Assembly (NCBI GenBank): GCA_964579325.1
Contig: CAZOHN010000009.1
Coordinates: 1 to 41,977 of the forward strand
Source: CAZOHN01 sp964579325
GTDB lineage: Bacteria; Pseudomonadota; Alphaproteobacteria; Rhodobacterales; Rhodobacteraceae
DNA: 41,977 bases
Reading direction: 5' to 3'
Part shown: positions 8,995 to 18,552 of the stretch, piece after piece
How positions within the stretch are numbered: the stretch's first letter is position 1
How the letters are laid out: every line of letters starts with the position of its first letter
Position numbers and translations under genes: made by a program
Notes under the pieces: generated by a model
What the model was told of the DNA's origin: nothing
The model's input: the letters and a program-made list of their open reading frames with translations, nothing else
Databases searched by the model: none

Positions 8995-9584
8995 GCCCGG
9001 AGCCTTTCCGCAAGGCCCCGCAGGATGCGCGCGGTGGCGCCCCAGACATAGTAGGGGCCCCAGGGGACGACGTAGTAGCGGCGTATCTGACCGCGCCAGA
9101 TTCGGGACTGGATCTGGAAATTGGACGGGTCAGTCACGTGCGCGAGCGGCACGCTGAACACCTCGTCCACTTCACCCTCCTCGGGAACAGGGACAAACCC
9201 ACCACGAATCCACGCAAGCACCGGCGTGACGTCGAACCCCGTCACGGTCTCGTGGGACGGCAACGTGCCGAGAACGTCGACCAGGACCCTCGGGAGCCCG
9301 ACCTCTTCCTCGGCCTCGCGCAGCGCAGCGTCAATCGGCCCGTCGTCGCCCGGATCGACCTTGCCTCCTGGAAAGGCGATCTGTCCGGGATGATGCTTGA
9401 GGCGGGATGATCGCTTGGTGAGGAGGACGCGTGGGCCGCGCGGCGTGTCGAGACAGGCAACCAGAACGCCGGCAGGCCGCAGCGGCCGGCCTTCGGCGAG
9501 CACAAACCCGGGGTTGAGGTCGAAGTCCGAACTCCCCGCGCCCGTGACACGGGCCGCGGCAGCAAAGGCTTCGGACCGGCTCAC
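8991..9584 (-). CDS. NUDIX hydrolase, coenzyme A pyrophosphatase type
   Basis: 197-residue NUDIX enzyme of the CoA-pyrophosphatase subfamily, which cleaves CoA or acyl-CoA to 3',5'-ADP and (acyl)phosphopantetheine. The family-specific block LLTKRSSRLKHHPGQIAFPG precedes a NUDIX box that runs GGKVDPGDDGPIDAALREAE and on to EEVGL. The spacing of this box differs by one residue from the general NUDIX pattern, as is usual for CoA pyrophosphatases. It overlaps hslO by four bases upstream and cca by four downstream, so the three are translated from one message. The physiological substrate is inferred from the subfamily motif. Confidence 0.9.
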   Translation of the reverse strand: MSRSEAFAAAARVTGAGSSDFDLNPGFVLAEGRPLRPAGVLVACLDTPRGPRVLLTKRSSRLKHHPGQIAFPGGKVDPGDDGPIDAALREAEEEVGLPRVLVDVLGTLPSHETVTGFDVTPVLAWIRGGFVPVPEEGEVDEVFSVPLAHVTDPSNFQIQSRIWRGQIRRYYVVPWGPYYVWGATARILRGLAERLRA

Positions 9585-10582
9585 GCCTGGCTCCCGTCCC
9601 TCGTGGCCGCCTCGTACCCCAGCGTCGACGGATCGAATTCGTAGTGCGCGCCGCAGAACTGGCAGTCGGCGGTCACGATGCCTTCGTCCGTCGTCATCGT
9701 AGCGATGTCCTTGGCAGAGTAGATCGAAAGGCTCATGCGCACCTTGACGTCGGAGCAGGTGCAGCCAAACGCAACGGGCTGGGCATCGAACACACGCGGC
9801 ACCTCGTCGTGGAAGAGACGCACCAGGAGCTCGGTGGGCTGTACGAGAGGTCCGATCAATTCAATCTCCTCCACCGTGTCGAGAAGGATGTTGGCGCGCG
9901 CCCAGTTCTCGCCGTCGTCTCCTGAAAGGATGTCGTTCGCCGCCAGCAAGCCGCCGTCGCCCGATCCACCCTCGCCGGCAACGTGCTGGCCGGCCGGCGG
10001 CATGTGCTGCAGCATCACCCCGCCCGCACGCCAACCGCTTTGGCGACCGGGTTGACGCGACTGTCCATAAGCTACCGCGAAACGGGTCGGAAGCTGCTCG
10101 GACTGTGCGAAATAGGTCTCTGCACATGCCGAAAGCGACCCGCCTGCAAGAGGCGTGATGCCCTGGTAGGGCTGTCCGCCAAGTCCCTGATCCAGCAGGA
10201 CCGCAAAATAGCCGTGGCCAATCTGCGAGAACGGCCGCTGGGTGGGATCGATCCTGTCGGCATCGAAGCTCGCCCAGGCGCGGATGCGCGCGGGCAGGCC
10301 ATCATCGGTCGGGCCGAAGTAGTCCGTGGCAATGATCCTGATCGGTCCGTCGCCACGGATCTGGAGCGACAGTTTCCAGCGCAGCTTGATCGTCTGCCCG
10401 ATCAGCGCGGTGAGTAGCGCCGCTTCGGCGACAAGCGACTCGACCGGCTGCGGATAGTCGTGTTGGGCCAGGACTCGGTCGAGCACGCCATCGAGCCGGG
10501 CAATCCGACCGCGGATGTCGGACCGGTCGAGCTGAAAGGGAAGGACCGTATCGTCCCAGGCGATCTGCGAACCGAATGACAT
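9581..10582 (-). CDS. hslO: Hsp33 redox-regulated chaperone
   Basis: 333-residue Hsp33, a cytoplasmic holdase chaperone activated by oxidation. The four zinc-binding cysteines are seen near the C-terminus as FGCTCS and DCQFCG, spaced as in the family. The N-terminal core begins IAWDDTVLPFQLDRSDIRGR, typical of alphaproteobacterial members. I chose the ATG at 10582 because a GGGA site sits about eight bases upstream and homologues begin at this point; an upstream in-frame ATG at 10612 lacks a binding site. It is the first gene of the hslO-NUDIX-cca chain and is divergent from the small NUDIX gene at 10660, with a 77-base gap that must hold both promoters. Confidence 0.93.
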   Translation of the reverse strand: MSFGSQIAWDDTVLPFQLDRSDIRGRIARLDGVLDRVLAQHDYPQPVESLVAEAALLTALIGQTIKLRWKLSLQIRGDGPIRIIATDYFGPTDDGLPARIRAWASFDADRIDPTQRPFSQIGHGYFAVLLDQGLGGQPYQGITPLAGGSLSACAETYFAQSEQLPTRFAVAYGQSRQPGRQSGWRAGGVMLQHMPPAGQHVAGEGGSGDGGLLAANDILSGDDGENWARANILLDTVEEIELIGPLVQPTELLVRLFHDEVPRVFDAQPVAFGCTCSDVKVRMSLSIYSAKDIATMTTDEGIVTADCQFCGAHYEFDPSTLGYEAATRDGSQA

Positions 10583-10659
10583 GGAGTTTCCCTGGCCGTG
10601 ACCCTCTGGCATGAAGCTGAGTATATAGGCGATGGGGACAGGGACGGAAGGGTGGGGGA

Positions 10660-11094
10660 ATGATCAGGCGGCATGGCGAACCTGTGCGTCGGAACAGGCG
10701 CTACCGGCTGCGGCACGGGATCTATGCGGTGCTTCTGCGCGAGGGAGAGGTGTTGCTCACCCATCAGGCCGAGCCGGTCCCGGAGATCCAGCTTCCCGGC
10801 GGCGGAATCGACCCCGGAGAACAACCCATCGCCGCACTGCACCGGGAAGTGTTCGAGGAAACCGGCTGGAGTATCGCGGTGAGCCGGCGGCTCTGCGCGT
10901 TCCGCCGCTTCACCTACATGCCCGAGTACGATCTCTGGGCCGAAAAGCTCTGCACGATCTACCTTGCCCGGCCCGTGCGACGCCTCGGCCCGCCGAGCGA
11001 GCCGGGTCACATCGCCCTCTGGGCACCACTCGCGACCGCGGCGCGGCTTGTCGATACGTCCGGCGACCGGGCAGTACTGCGCGCGTTGCTCTGA
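10660..11094 (+). CDS. NUDIX hydrolase
   Basis: 144-residue stand-alone NUDIX hydrolase. A full NUDIX box is present (GGGIDPGEQPIAALHREVFE followed by ETGW), including the REVFEETG catalytic helix. The N-terminus is arginine rich (RRNRRYRLRHG), then a beta strand AVLLREGEVLLTHQ. The substrate class (NTP, ADP-ribose, Np(n)N) cannot be told. The ATG at 10660 is preceded by GGGTGGGGGA, a clear ribosome binding site. It converges on the response regulator gene with six bases between the stops. Confidence 0.88.
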   Translation: MIRRHGEPVRRNRRYRLRHGIYAVLLREGEVLLTHQAEPVPEIQLPGGGIDPGEQPIAALHREVFEETGWSIAVSRRLCAFRRFTYMPEYDLWAEKLCTIYLARPVRRLGPPSEPGHIALWAPLATAARLVDTSGDRAVLRALL

Positions 11095-11100
11095 TCGCCC

Positions 11101-12384
11101 TCAGGCGACGACGGGTCCCTTGAATTCGTAGACCACGGCAGAGATGTCGTCTCGCATGTCGCCTTCACCCACATAGGCCTCGAGATCCCACAGCAGCGTC
11201 TCGAGCAGCCGCGAACCCGAAAGCCCACGGTGGCGATTGACCATTACGGCAAGGCCGCACTCCCCCAGTTCACGGCCCTGGGGATCTTCTGCCTCGGTGA
11301 TGCCGTCCGACGTGAAGAGCAGCCTGTCTCCCGGTTCGAGCTTGACCTCCAGCCTCTCGTAGGTCGCACCGGGAACCAGCCCTACAGGCAATCCCCCTGT
11401 CCCGATCGCCTCCACCCGCCCGTCCGCGCGCAGGACAAGCGGATGGGGGTGGCCGGCCTGGACGAATGAGACCCATCCGGTGTCGAGGTCCGCTTCGGCG
11501 TATGCGCAGGTAAAGTACTGGTCGACCTGCATGGTCTCGAGGACTGATCGGTTCATGCGGGCAACGACGGTCTCCGGAGGCCAGAGATCGGATTCGCCGA
11601 GCGCCTTGGCGCCCATGGTCAGGTTTCCGTCCGGCGTGGAACTGGTGATCATGCCGGCAAGACGCGCCGCCATCATGGCGGACGCGACGCCATGACCGGA
11701 CACGTCGATCGCGTAGAGGGACACCTTGCGCGGGTTCACCTGGAAATACCCCACCAGGTCGCCGCCAACATGGCCCGAAGGCCTCAGCATGACCGCGACG
11801 CTCGCGGCTCCGAAGTCCCTCTCGCGCTCGCGCACCAAGGTCATCTGCAGTTTCCGGGCCTCGACCAGGTCGCGGTCGAGGGCGGCGTAAAGTCCGCTCA
11901 TCTCCGCGAGCGTGGCACTCACCAGCCTGTTCTTCTCGACCAGCTCACGCTCCATGGCGAGGATCCGCTCGCCGGCAATCAGCCGTGCGTGGAGCTCGGC
12001 GAGGTTCACGGGCTTGGCGATGAAGTCGTCCGCCCCGACTTCCAGGCCCTTGGCGACTTCGTCCTTCTCGTTCTTGGCGGTGAGGAGGATGAAGTAGCCA
12101 TAGCCTTCACGATCGAGGGCGCGGAAGGCGCGGCAGAGTCCGGGGCCGTCGAGCCCGGGCATCATCCAGTCGCTCAGGACGAAGTCGAAATCACGGACGC
12201 GAAGCAAGTCGAGTGCCTCGATCCCGGACCCGGCTTCCTCGATCTCATAGCCCCAGCGCCCGAGCGCGGCGGCGAGGATCTTGCGCTGTACCCGGCTGTC
12301 ATCGACAAGCAGCACCCGCCGTATGGATGGGTGAGCGAGTCGCTCCTGCTGCGCTTTTCCGGATCGCTGAACCACGGGATACAT
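11101..12384 (-). CDS. Response regulator with SpoIIE/PP2C-type phosphatase output
   Basis: 427-residue signalling protein. Residues 20-135 are a receiver domain: acidic pair Asp28-Asp29, phospho-acceptor Asp72 in VLSDWMMPGLDG, Thr102 and Lys124 in FIAKPVN. A helical linker (about 138-190) leads to a SpoIIE-family Ser/Thr phosphatase domain with the metal-binding aspartates in HVGGDLVGYF, AIDVSGHGVASAM, FTSDGITEAED and MRDDISAVVYE. Phosphorylation of the receiver should control dephosphorylation of an unknown partner, in other bacteria an anti-sigma antagonist; no STAS or anti-sigma gene lies nearby. The gene is divergent from a small HPt protein (12535), which is a natural phosphoryl donor for the receiver. 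Confidence 0.93.
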   Translation of the reverse strand: MYPVVQRSGKAQQERLAHPSIRRVLLVDDSRVQRKILAAALGRWGYEIEEAGSGIEALDLLRVRDFDFVLSDWMMPGLDGPGLCRAFRALDREGYGYFILLTAKNEKDEVAKGLEVGADDFIAKPVNLAELHARLIAGERILAMERELVEKNRLVSATLAEMSGLYAALDRDLVEARKLQMTLVRERERDFGAASVAVMLRPSGHVGGDLVGYFQVNPRKVSLYAIDVSGHGVASAMMAARLAGMITSSTPDGNLTMGAKALGESDLWPPETVVARMNRSVLETMQVDQYFTCAYAEADLDTGWVSFVQAGHPHPLVLRADGRVEAIGTGGLPVGLVPGATYERLEVKLEPGDRLLFTSDGITEAEDPQGRELGECGLAVMVNRHRGLSGSRLLETLLWDLEAYVGEGDMRDDISAVVYEFKGPVVA

Positions 12385-12534
12385 ACCTCGGACGTCGTTG
12401 TTGCATGTGGACGCGCGCCCTTTAACCGAGAGTGAAGCCTCGAATTGTTTCTATCCCTTCTTTGCGGATCATCACCTGTTAAGGCCCTGCGGTTACGTTT
12501 GCCGACGGGGGCAGACCAGAGGGTGAGGTGCAAC

Positions 12535-12864
12535 ATGATCGACTGGGACCGGGTGGCGCAGTTGCGCGAAGAGGTCGGGCCTGACGATTTCGGTGAGGTC
12601 GTGGAACTCTTTCTGGAAGAGGTCGACGAGGCGACGCGACGCTTGCGCGAACGCCCCGATCCCGGGCGCTACGAGGATGACCTGCATTTTCTCAAGGGCA
12701 GCGCGCTGAATCTCGGCTTTGCGTCTTTCGGCGCGCTCTGCCAGGCGGGCGAGCGGCAGGCGAAGGAGGGCCGGGCGCTAGAGGTAGACCTCAAGCCGAT
12801 CCTCGACTGCTACGAGGCGTCGCGCCAGGAATTCCTCGAAATGGTGCCGCGCGCCGCAGCCTGA
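12535..12864 (+). CDS. HPt histidine phosphotransfer protein
   Basis: 109-residue cytoplasmic HPt domain protein, a four-helix phosphorelay intermediate. The phosphorylated histidine is His51 in DDLHFLKGSALNLGF, matching the HxLKGSSxxLG pattern of the family. It starts at the ATG at 12535, preceded by GGGTGAGGTG; an upstream frame to 12445 has no binding site and no conserved sequence. It is divergent from the receiver-phosphatase gene across a 150-base region (12385-12534), so the two probably form one signalling module. The cognate histidine kinase is not in the window. Confidence 0.9.
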   Translation: MIDWDRVAQLREEVGPDDFGEVVELFLEEVDEATRRLRERPDPGRYEDDLHFLKGSALNLGFASFGALCQAGERQAKEGRALEVDLKPILDCYEASRQEFLEMVPRAAA

Positions 12865-12878
12865 AAATCGCGGGCGCC

Positions 12879-14153
12879 TCAGATGAGGAACTCTGCAAGG
12901 GTTTCGTCCTGCGTGATGTCACGCCAGGCGAAGCCCGAGGACTCGAGCCGCGTGAAGAGCGAATCGAAGTTGCCCGCGCTACTCGTTTCAATGCCGATCA
13001 GCACCGAGCCAAAGTTGCGTGCGGATTTCTTGAGGTACTCGAACCGGGCGATATCGTCATCGGGGCCAAGGACGGCCAGGAAATCCCGCAAGGCGCCGGG
13101 GCGCTGCGGCAATCGCAGCAGGAAATACTTCTTCACGCCCGAATATCGCTGCGCGCGCTCCTTCACCTCTGGCAGCCGCTCGAAATCGAAGTTGCCGCCG
13201 GAAGTCACGCAAACGACGGTCTTCCCCGGCAGCAGCGCAGCGAGTTCGGGCAGGGCATCGACCGACAGGGCCCCTGCCGGCTCGAGCACGATACCCTCGA
13301 CATTGAGCATCTCGAGCATGGTGACGCAGATCCGGTCCTCCGGCGCGGCCAGCACATGTGCGGGATCCACATTGGCGAGCGCGGCATAGGTCGCCTCTCC
13401 GACGCGCGCGACCGCAGCGCCGTCGACGAAGGTGTTGACGATCGGCAAGGTTACCGGTTGTCGCGCCGTGAGCGCGGCGGCAAGCGACGCCCCTCCAAGT
13501 GGCTCGATGAAGCGGAACGCGGTGTCGGGCGCGACCTCGGAAAAGTAGCACACGATTCCGGCGGACAGGCCGCCACCTCCCACCGGAAGTACCACAAGAT
13601 CCGGAGGCGATGGCATTTCGTCGAGGATCTCGCAGGCGACGCTCGCCTGACCCTCGATCACGTCGAGGTCGTCGAAGGGCGAAAGGAAATGCGCGCCATT
13701 CTGTGCGCAGTAGGCCTGCGCCGCAGCCAAAGTGTCATCGAAGTAGTCGCCGGTGAGCCGGATATCGACTTGCCCGGCGCCGAAGATGCGCGTCTTCTGG
13801 ATCTTCTGCTGCGGCGTCGTGACTGGCATGAACACCACGCCCTCCACCCCGAAATGCCGGCAGGCGAACGCCATCCCCTGTGCATGGTTTCCAGCGCTGG
13901 CACAAACGAAGCGCGGCGCCGACCCGGGGCCGGCAAGCACCTTGCGCATCGCATTGAACGCCCCGCGCAGTTTGTAGGACCGGACCGGGCTGAGGTCCTC
14001 GCGCTTGAGCCAGATATCTGCACCGAAGCGGTCGGAAAGATGGTCATTGCGCTGGAGCGGCGTCGCGGGAAACAGGCCGCGCATATGCTCGGTTGCAGCC
14101 CGGACAAGGGGCGAGAACAGTCTGTTCCCGGTACTCGATCTGGCACGGCCCAT
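12879..14153 (-). CDS. ilvA: Threonine ammonia-lyase (threonine dehydratase)
   Basis: 424-residue PLP enzyme that converts threonine to 2-oxobutanoate, the first step toward isoleucine. The PLP lysine is Lys61 in REDLSPVRSYKLRGAF; the phosphate loop and glycine-rich site are seen in CASAGNHAQG and VLPVGGGGLSAG. The C-terminal 90 residues (YFLLRLPQRPGALRDFLAVL onward) form an ACT-like regulatory domain, so allosteric control is expected. The ATG at 14153 is the most likely start (GTGAG upstream); a further ATG at 14084 would truncate the first helix. The frame continues open upstream through the N gap, but that is antisense to the Gly/Asn-rich gene. It is divergent from the gene at 14332. Confidence 0.93.
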   Translation of the reverse strand: MGRARSSTGNRLFSPLVRAATEHMRGLFPATPLQRNDHLSDRFGADIWLKREDLSPVRSYKLRGAFNAMRKVLAGPGSAPRFVCASAGNHAQGMAFACRHFGVEGVVFMPVTTPQQKIQKTRIFGAGQVDIRLTGDYFDDTLAAAQAYCAQNGAHFLSPFDDLDVIEGQASVACEILDEMPSPPDLVVLPVGGGGLSAGIVCYFSEVAPDTAFRFIEPLGGASLAAALTARQPVTLPIVNTFVDGAAVARVGEATYAALANVDPAHVLAAPEDRICVTMLEMLNVEGIVLEPAGALSVDALPELAALLPGKTVVCVTSGGNFDFERLPEVKERAQRYSGVKKYFLLRLPQRPGALRDFLAVLGPDDDIARFEYLKKSARNFGSVLIGIETSSAGNFDSLFTRLESSGFAWRDITQDETLAEFLI

Positions 14154-14331
14154 CGGATACTCACTGAAAACGAGCGGATTTCCGCGCGATTGCCGGTATT
14201 TGCCGCAATGGGCAAGAGCGAACCGCCCTAGTGCCGCCACATTTGGAAGGAACTCTGGAAAGGCTTCAGGTGGAGCAACGGTTTCGGCGGCGGCCGGGGT
14301 CGATCCCTCAGCAGAACCACAGACAGAACAC

Positions 14332-15591
14332 ATGCGAGCCCTCGGGTCCAAGCTTTTCGGCGTAGTAGCGGCGGCGGCGGTTACACTGTCGCCAGTCGGA
14401 CTTTCGTTCGGTGCCATCGGGCTGCTTTCGGTCGATCCCGCGAACGCCCAAGGCAAGGGCTCGGGTGGTGGCAACTCNNNNNNNNNNNNNNNNNNNNNNN
14501 NNNNNNNNNNNNNNNNNNNNNNNNNNNNNNNNNNNNNNNNNNNNNNNNNNNNNNNNNNNNNNNNNNNNNNNNNNNNNGGTAACTCGGGTGGCGGCAACGC
14601 GGGTGGCGGCAACGCGGGCAATGCCGGAAGTCGAGGCAACGGCGCTGCAGTGCGAGCCAACGCAGGACTTGGCCAAACCACCGCCGAAGCGGCTCGTGCG
14701 AGCGCCGGATCAACGACCGCTCGCGCAGAGGGGTCGCGCGGCGAGGCCGCGAGCCGGCAGAACCGACCGAGAAATGCCCGAAGCGCGACGAGGCCACGAG
14801 GGGCGGCGGCATATGTCGGCTCTCCAACGACGACCGCGCCTGTCGCGGCGCCGCGACCCAAACCGCGCTCGATGCCGTCCGTGGCCTTGGCGGCTGTCGC
14901 CGAGAGCGAGAGCGCCGCGATCGAAGGCGTTGGAATCGGCATCGAGAGCGTTCGCCCGGACACGACCCAACTTGCGGCCGAAGAGGGTCAGCCGATCATG
15001 GGCGTACCAAGCGTGGGCGTGCAGGATTTTGCCCCGCGGATGGATGCCCCACAACCCGACGGACAGGGGGCCATCGCCTCCGAACTGAAGGGCCTGAATG
15101 CCGCACATGCCAGCGCACAAGCAATGGACCAGGCGGCGCCCTACAGCCGTGTCGGTCAGATCGCGACCTACCAGAAGACGATGTTCGCTTCCGAAAGGCT
15201 GCGCGCGGCCGCGGATGACCGTGCATCGGAGGTCGCCGCGCTTATCGAGGGCTACGAAGGACTGACGACCGCCGAGATAGATGTCGCCCTTGCCGAGACG
15301 CTCGAGAGGCTCGGCGTCGCGATCGAGGCCGGCGATACCGAGGGCGCGACAGCCGCGAACCAGATGATCGCCGCGCTGGAAACCGCCCGCCCCGAGGCCG
15401 CGGCGTTCGAGATTGCCCTTGCGGCCGCCAAGGAAGCGGCCGATGCCGCCCGCCTTCATGCCGAGGAAGCAACGCTTGCCCAACGCGACCTGCTGCGGGA
15501 GCTCACCAGGGGCGAAGAAATGTCGCCCGGAGCCCTCGCCTATTTCCATGCCTTGCTGGCGGGAACCAACATCATGGACCGAGAAGCCTGA
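14332..15591 (+). CDS. Secreted Gly/Asn-rich repeat protein (interrupted by assembly gap)
   Basis: Apparent 419-residue protein, real length unknown because 100 N fall inside it. The N-terminus looks like a Sec signal (MRALGSKLFGVVAAAAVTL, later DPANAQG). Next comes a low-complexity stretch of GGGN-type pentapeptides on both sides of the gap (GKGSGGGN before, GNSGGGNAGGGNAGNAG after). After an Ala/Arg/Pro-rich linker, the C-terminal third has a conserved-looking segment, LKGLNAAHASAQAMDQAA then PYSRVGQIATYQ, followed by long Ala/Glu-rich helices likely to form a coiled coil. I do not recognise a named family; similar LNAAHAS-SRVGxIAxY proteins are, from memory, known in alphaproteobacteria without a function. 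The ribosome binding site is weak, so the start is uncertain. Confidence 0.72.
   Translation: MRALGSKLFGVVAAAAVTLSPVGLSFGAIGLLSVDPANAQGKGSGGGNXXXXXXXXXXXXXXXXXXXXXXXXXXXXXXXXXXGNSGGGNAGGGNAGNAGSRGNGAAVRANAGLGQTTAEAARASAGSTTARAEGSRGEAASRQNRPRNARSATRPRGAAAYVGSPTTTAPVAAPRPKPRSMPSVALAAVAESESAAIEGVGIGIESVRPDTTQLAAEEGQPIMGVPSVGVQDFAPRMDAPQPDGQGAIASELKGLNAAHASAQAMDQAAPYSRVGQIATYQKTMFASERLRAAADDRASEVAALIEGYEGLTTAEIDVALAETLERLGVAIEAGDTEGATAANQMIAALETARPEAAAFEIALAAAKEAADAARLHAEEATLAQRDLLRELTRGEEMSPGALAYFHALLAGTNIMDREA
14461..14629 (+). repeat. 15-bp tandem repeat array (GGGN(A/S)), interrupted by gap
   Basis: Fifteen-base units of the form GGTGGCGGCAACGCG/TCG are seen at the right edge of the gap (about 14581-14625), and a matching unit GGTGGTGGCAACTC at the left edge (14464-14477). 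Each unit encodes Gly-Gly-Gly-Asn-Ala/Ser. The gap in the middle is best explained by failure to assemble more copies, so repeat number and true gene length are undetermined and may vary between strains. Confidence 0.8.
14478..14577. other. Assembly gap, 100 N
   Basis: Exactly 100 consecutive N, the conventional placeholder for a scaffold gap of unknown size. The reading frame of the gene at 14332-15591 is open on both sides and happens to agree across the placeholder, but its true length is not known. Confidence 0.98.
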
Positions 15592-15742
15592 GACGGCTGC
15601 GCCGAGCGAAACGCGCAGGAAGAGACAGTTCGCGCGTGCCGTCCAGATTGCGGACCCTCATCCGCGCCTGCCGCCCTTGCCGGGCACGGCAATTCCCAAT
15701 ACACCGCTTGCGCTGATCCCGTCGCCAACCCGAGAGCGCACC

Positions 15743-16969
<1,227 letters not shown>

Positions 16970-17065
16970 CGCAAGGCTCGCGCACGGGTCTCCGATCCTG
17001 CCGCAATTCTCCCCGGTTTCGCCACACTGTCTCCCATTTGGCCTCGCATGGTTAAGAAAGGTTGA

Positions 17066-17827
17066 ATGGGAGACGGCCGGTCGGCCGGTGGTAACGTGGC
17101 AGTATCGGCAGGTTCGAACGGGGAGAATGCGGGAGGATGTCGTCCAGACATCGGCACCGCTCGACCGTCCTTCCTGGCCATTCTGCCAGGGTTCGCGGGG
17201 CATCGCCCGGAAGGCGACCTCGATACCGGACGTGGCAACCTGTCCTGCCTGACAGCGGGCACCCTTGTGTCGACGCCCTCGGGGGAGGTTCCGGTAGAAC
17301 GCTTGTCCGAAGGTGACTATGTCACCACGCTCGACAGCGGCGCCCGCCGTATCCGATGGGTTGGAGAAGTCACGCTTGCGGCGGATCAAGTCGCACAGAA
17401 CCCCGGGCTTCGACCGGTCAGCATCGCCGCGGGATCGCTCGGACCGGCAATGCCGGTGCGTGACCTCTGCGTCGCGCAGGAACAGCGCGTCCTGCTTTCA
17501 GGACGCCGCGTGGAACAGAGCTTTGGAGAAACGGAAGTCCTCGTGCGGTCGGGTCTTCTTGTCGGTGAGCCGGGTGTCAGGCTTGCTGAAACTTCGGCTC
17601 CGATCCGATGCTTCTATCTTCTGCTCGACCGCCACGAAATCATCTTTGCCAACGGACTTCCCGTCGAGAGCCTCCTTGTGGGAGATGCAGTGCGGCATGG
17701 CCAGTTGCCGGAACCGCTCCTCGAACTGCGCGCCTCGGCCGATGAGCTGCACGGCCGCACTGCCTCGCCGGCGCGCCGCCTCGTCGACGGATCGGAGGCC
17801 GCCCTTCTCTCGGCTCATGCAGCCTGA
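17066..17827 (+). CDS. Hint-domain (hedgehog/intein-type) protein
   Basis: 253-residue protein. The first 60 residues are low-complexity and unrecognised. From Cys61 there is a Hint domain: SCLTAGTLVSTPSGEVPVER, then LSEGDYVTTLDSG. Later strands include VRDLCVAQEQRVLLSGRRVE, carrying the block usually followed by the pre-histidine region, and FYLLLDRHEIIFANGLPVES. Hint domains cleave or rearrange the peptide bond before the nucleophilic cysteine; free-standing Hint proteins are numerous in Rhodobacteraceae and mostly uncharacterised. The gene begins at the ATG at 17066 after AGGTTG. It ends 13 bases inside the 3' end of the opposite-strand sulfotransferase-like gene. Self-processing is inferred, not shown. 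Confidence 0.82.
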   Translation: MGDGRSAGGNVAVSAGSNGENAGGCRPDIGTARPSFLAILPGFAGHRPEGDLDTGRGNLSCLTAGTLVSTPSGEVPVERLSEGDYVTTLDSGARRIRWVGEVTLAADQVAQNPGLRPVSIAAGSLGPAMPVRDLCVAQEQRVLLSGRRVEQSFGETEVLVRSGLLVGEPGVRLAETSAPIRCFYLLLDRHEIIFANGLPVESLLVGDAVRHGQLPEPLLELRASADELHGRTASPARRLVDGSEAALLSAHAA

Positions 17828-18552
17828 ATGGCGCGGGCGCGAAGCTTTTCGTAGAACGGCATGGCCCTCTCGACCAGTCGCGCGGCCTCGCCCTCCAACA
17901 CGGGAGGGCTGTCCTCGGGTGGCTCGAAACCGGTACTGCGATGAACCGCCCCGTACCAGTGGGGGGCCCAGGCTCCGTCCTCGGCCCGTGGTCCGGCTTT
18001 CCATGACAGCATGGCGGGGTCGAAAGGTATACCGATTGACCCACAGAGTCTTCGCAGGATTGCGTCAGGGTTGGCTCGGATATCGAAACTGTCGAAGACC
18101 GGTGGCGGCGAACCGGTGAGGTCCGCCAGTTGGTCATGAACCTCGCAAAGGCGCTCGAACCCGATTTCCAGCATCGTGGGCGACTCGCGCTTCTTCACGT
18201 AGCTCGCCACCACCCTCGCCGGATGCCGCAGCAGGACGACGTTCCGGCAGGCGCGCACCCAGTCCATCGGAAAGTCGGGCATCATGTGGTGCGCCATGTG
18301 CTTCTGGTAGAAGAGTGTCTTTCCATGCGGAATCGGGCCCGCACAAGCCTTGGCCACCCGGCCCGCATCGGCTTCGTGCCGAGCCAGTGTCTCGGCCCGC
18401 ATCGGATGGTCGATGCCCGATGTCGCAAGGAAGGCGGCGTAGAAGGGTTCGTCCCAGACTGCGCAATCGGGCCGGGAGGCGAAAGAGTACATCATTGCCG
18501 TCGAGAGGTTCCGGGGACCGGACCACATGGCGATGCGAACGTGGTCGGTCAT
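17815..18552 (-). CDS. Sulfotransferase-like protein
   Basis: 245-residue protein of the sulfotransferase P-loop-like superfamily. The nucleotide-binding N-terminus is IAMWSGPRNLSTAMMYSFAS, a variant of the PAPS 5'-phosphosulfate loop, followed by CAVWDEPFYAAF. The 3'-phosphate site is likely VVLLRHPARVVASYVKKR. Length is typical of small bacterial members. The acceptor is unknown, and genuine PAPS use is an inference. It starts in an ATGA overlap (18549-18552) with the class IV aminotransferase upstream, so the two are coupled and probably act together. Its 3' end overlaps the Hint gene tail to tail. Confidence 0.8.
   Translation of the reverse strand: MTDHVRIAMWSGPRNLSTAMMYSFASRPDCAVWDEPFYAAFLATSGIDHPMRAETLARHEADAGRVAKACAGPIPHGKTLFYQKHMAHHMMPDFPMDWVRACRNVVLLRHPARVVASYVKKRESPTMLEIGFERLCEVHDQLADLTGSPPPVFDSFDIRANPDAILRRLCGSIGIPFDPAMLSWKAGPRAEDGAWAPHWYGAVHRSTGFEPPEDSPPVLEGEAARLVERAMPFYEKLRARAIQAA

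Noticed and set aside
8991..9584. Degenerate NUDIX box suggesting an inactive enzyme
   Set aside because: The one-residue offset and Asp-rich loop are usual for CoA-pyrophosphatase NUDIX proteins.
12385..12534. Possible promoter pair between the response regulator and HPt genes
   Set aside because: No -35/-10 pair stood out convincingly on either strand, though promoters must be here.
14154..14331. Possible N-terminal extension of the Gly/Asn-rich protein from an ATG at 14209
   Set aside because: It would put about 40 polar residues before the signal peptide, so the ATG at 14332 is preferred. Apart from promoter sequence for the two divergent genes I see nothing else in this gap.
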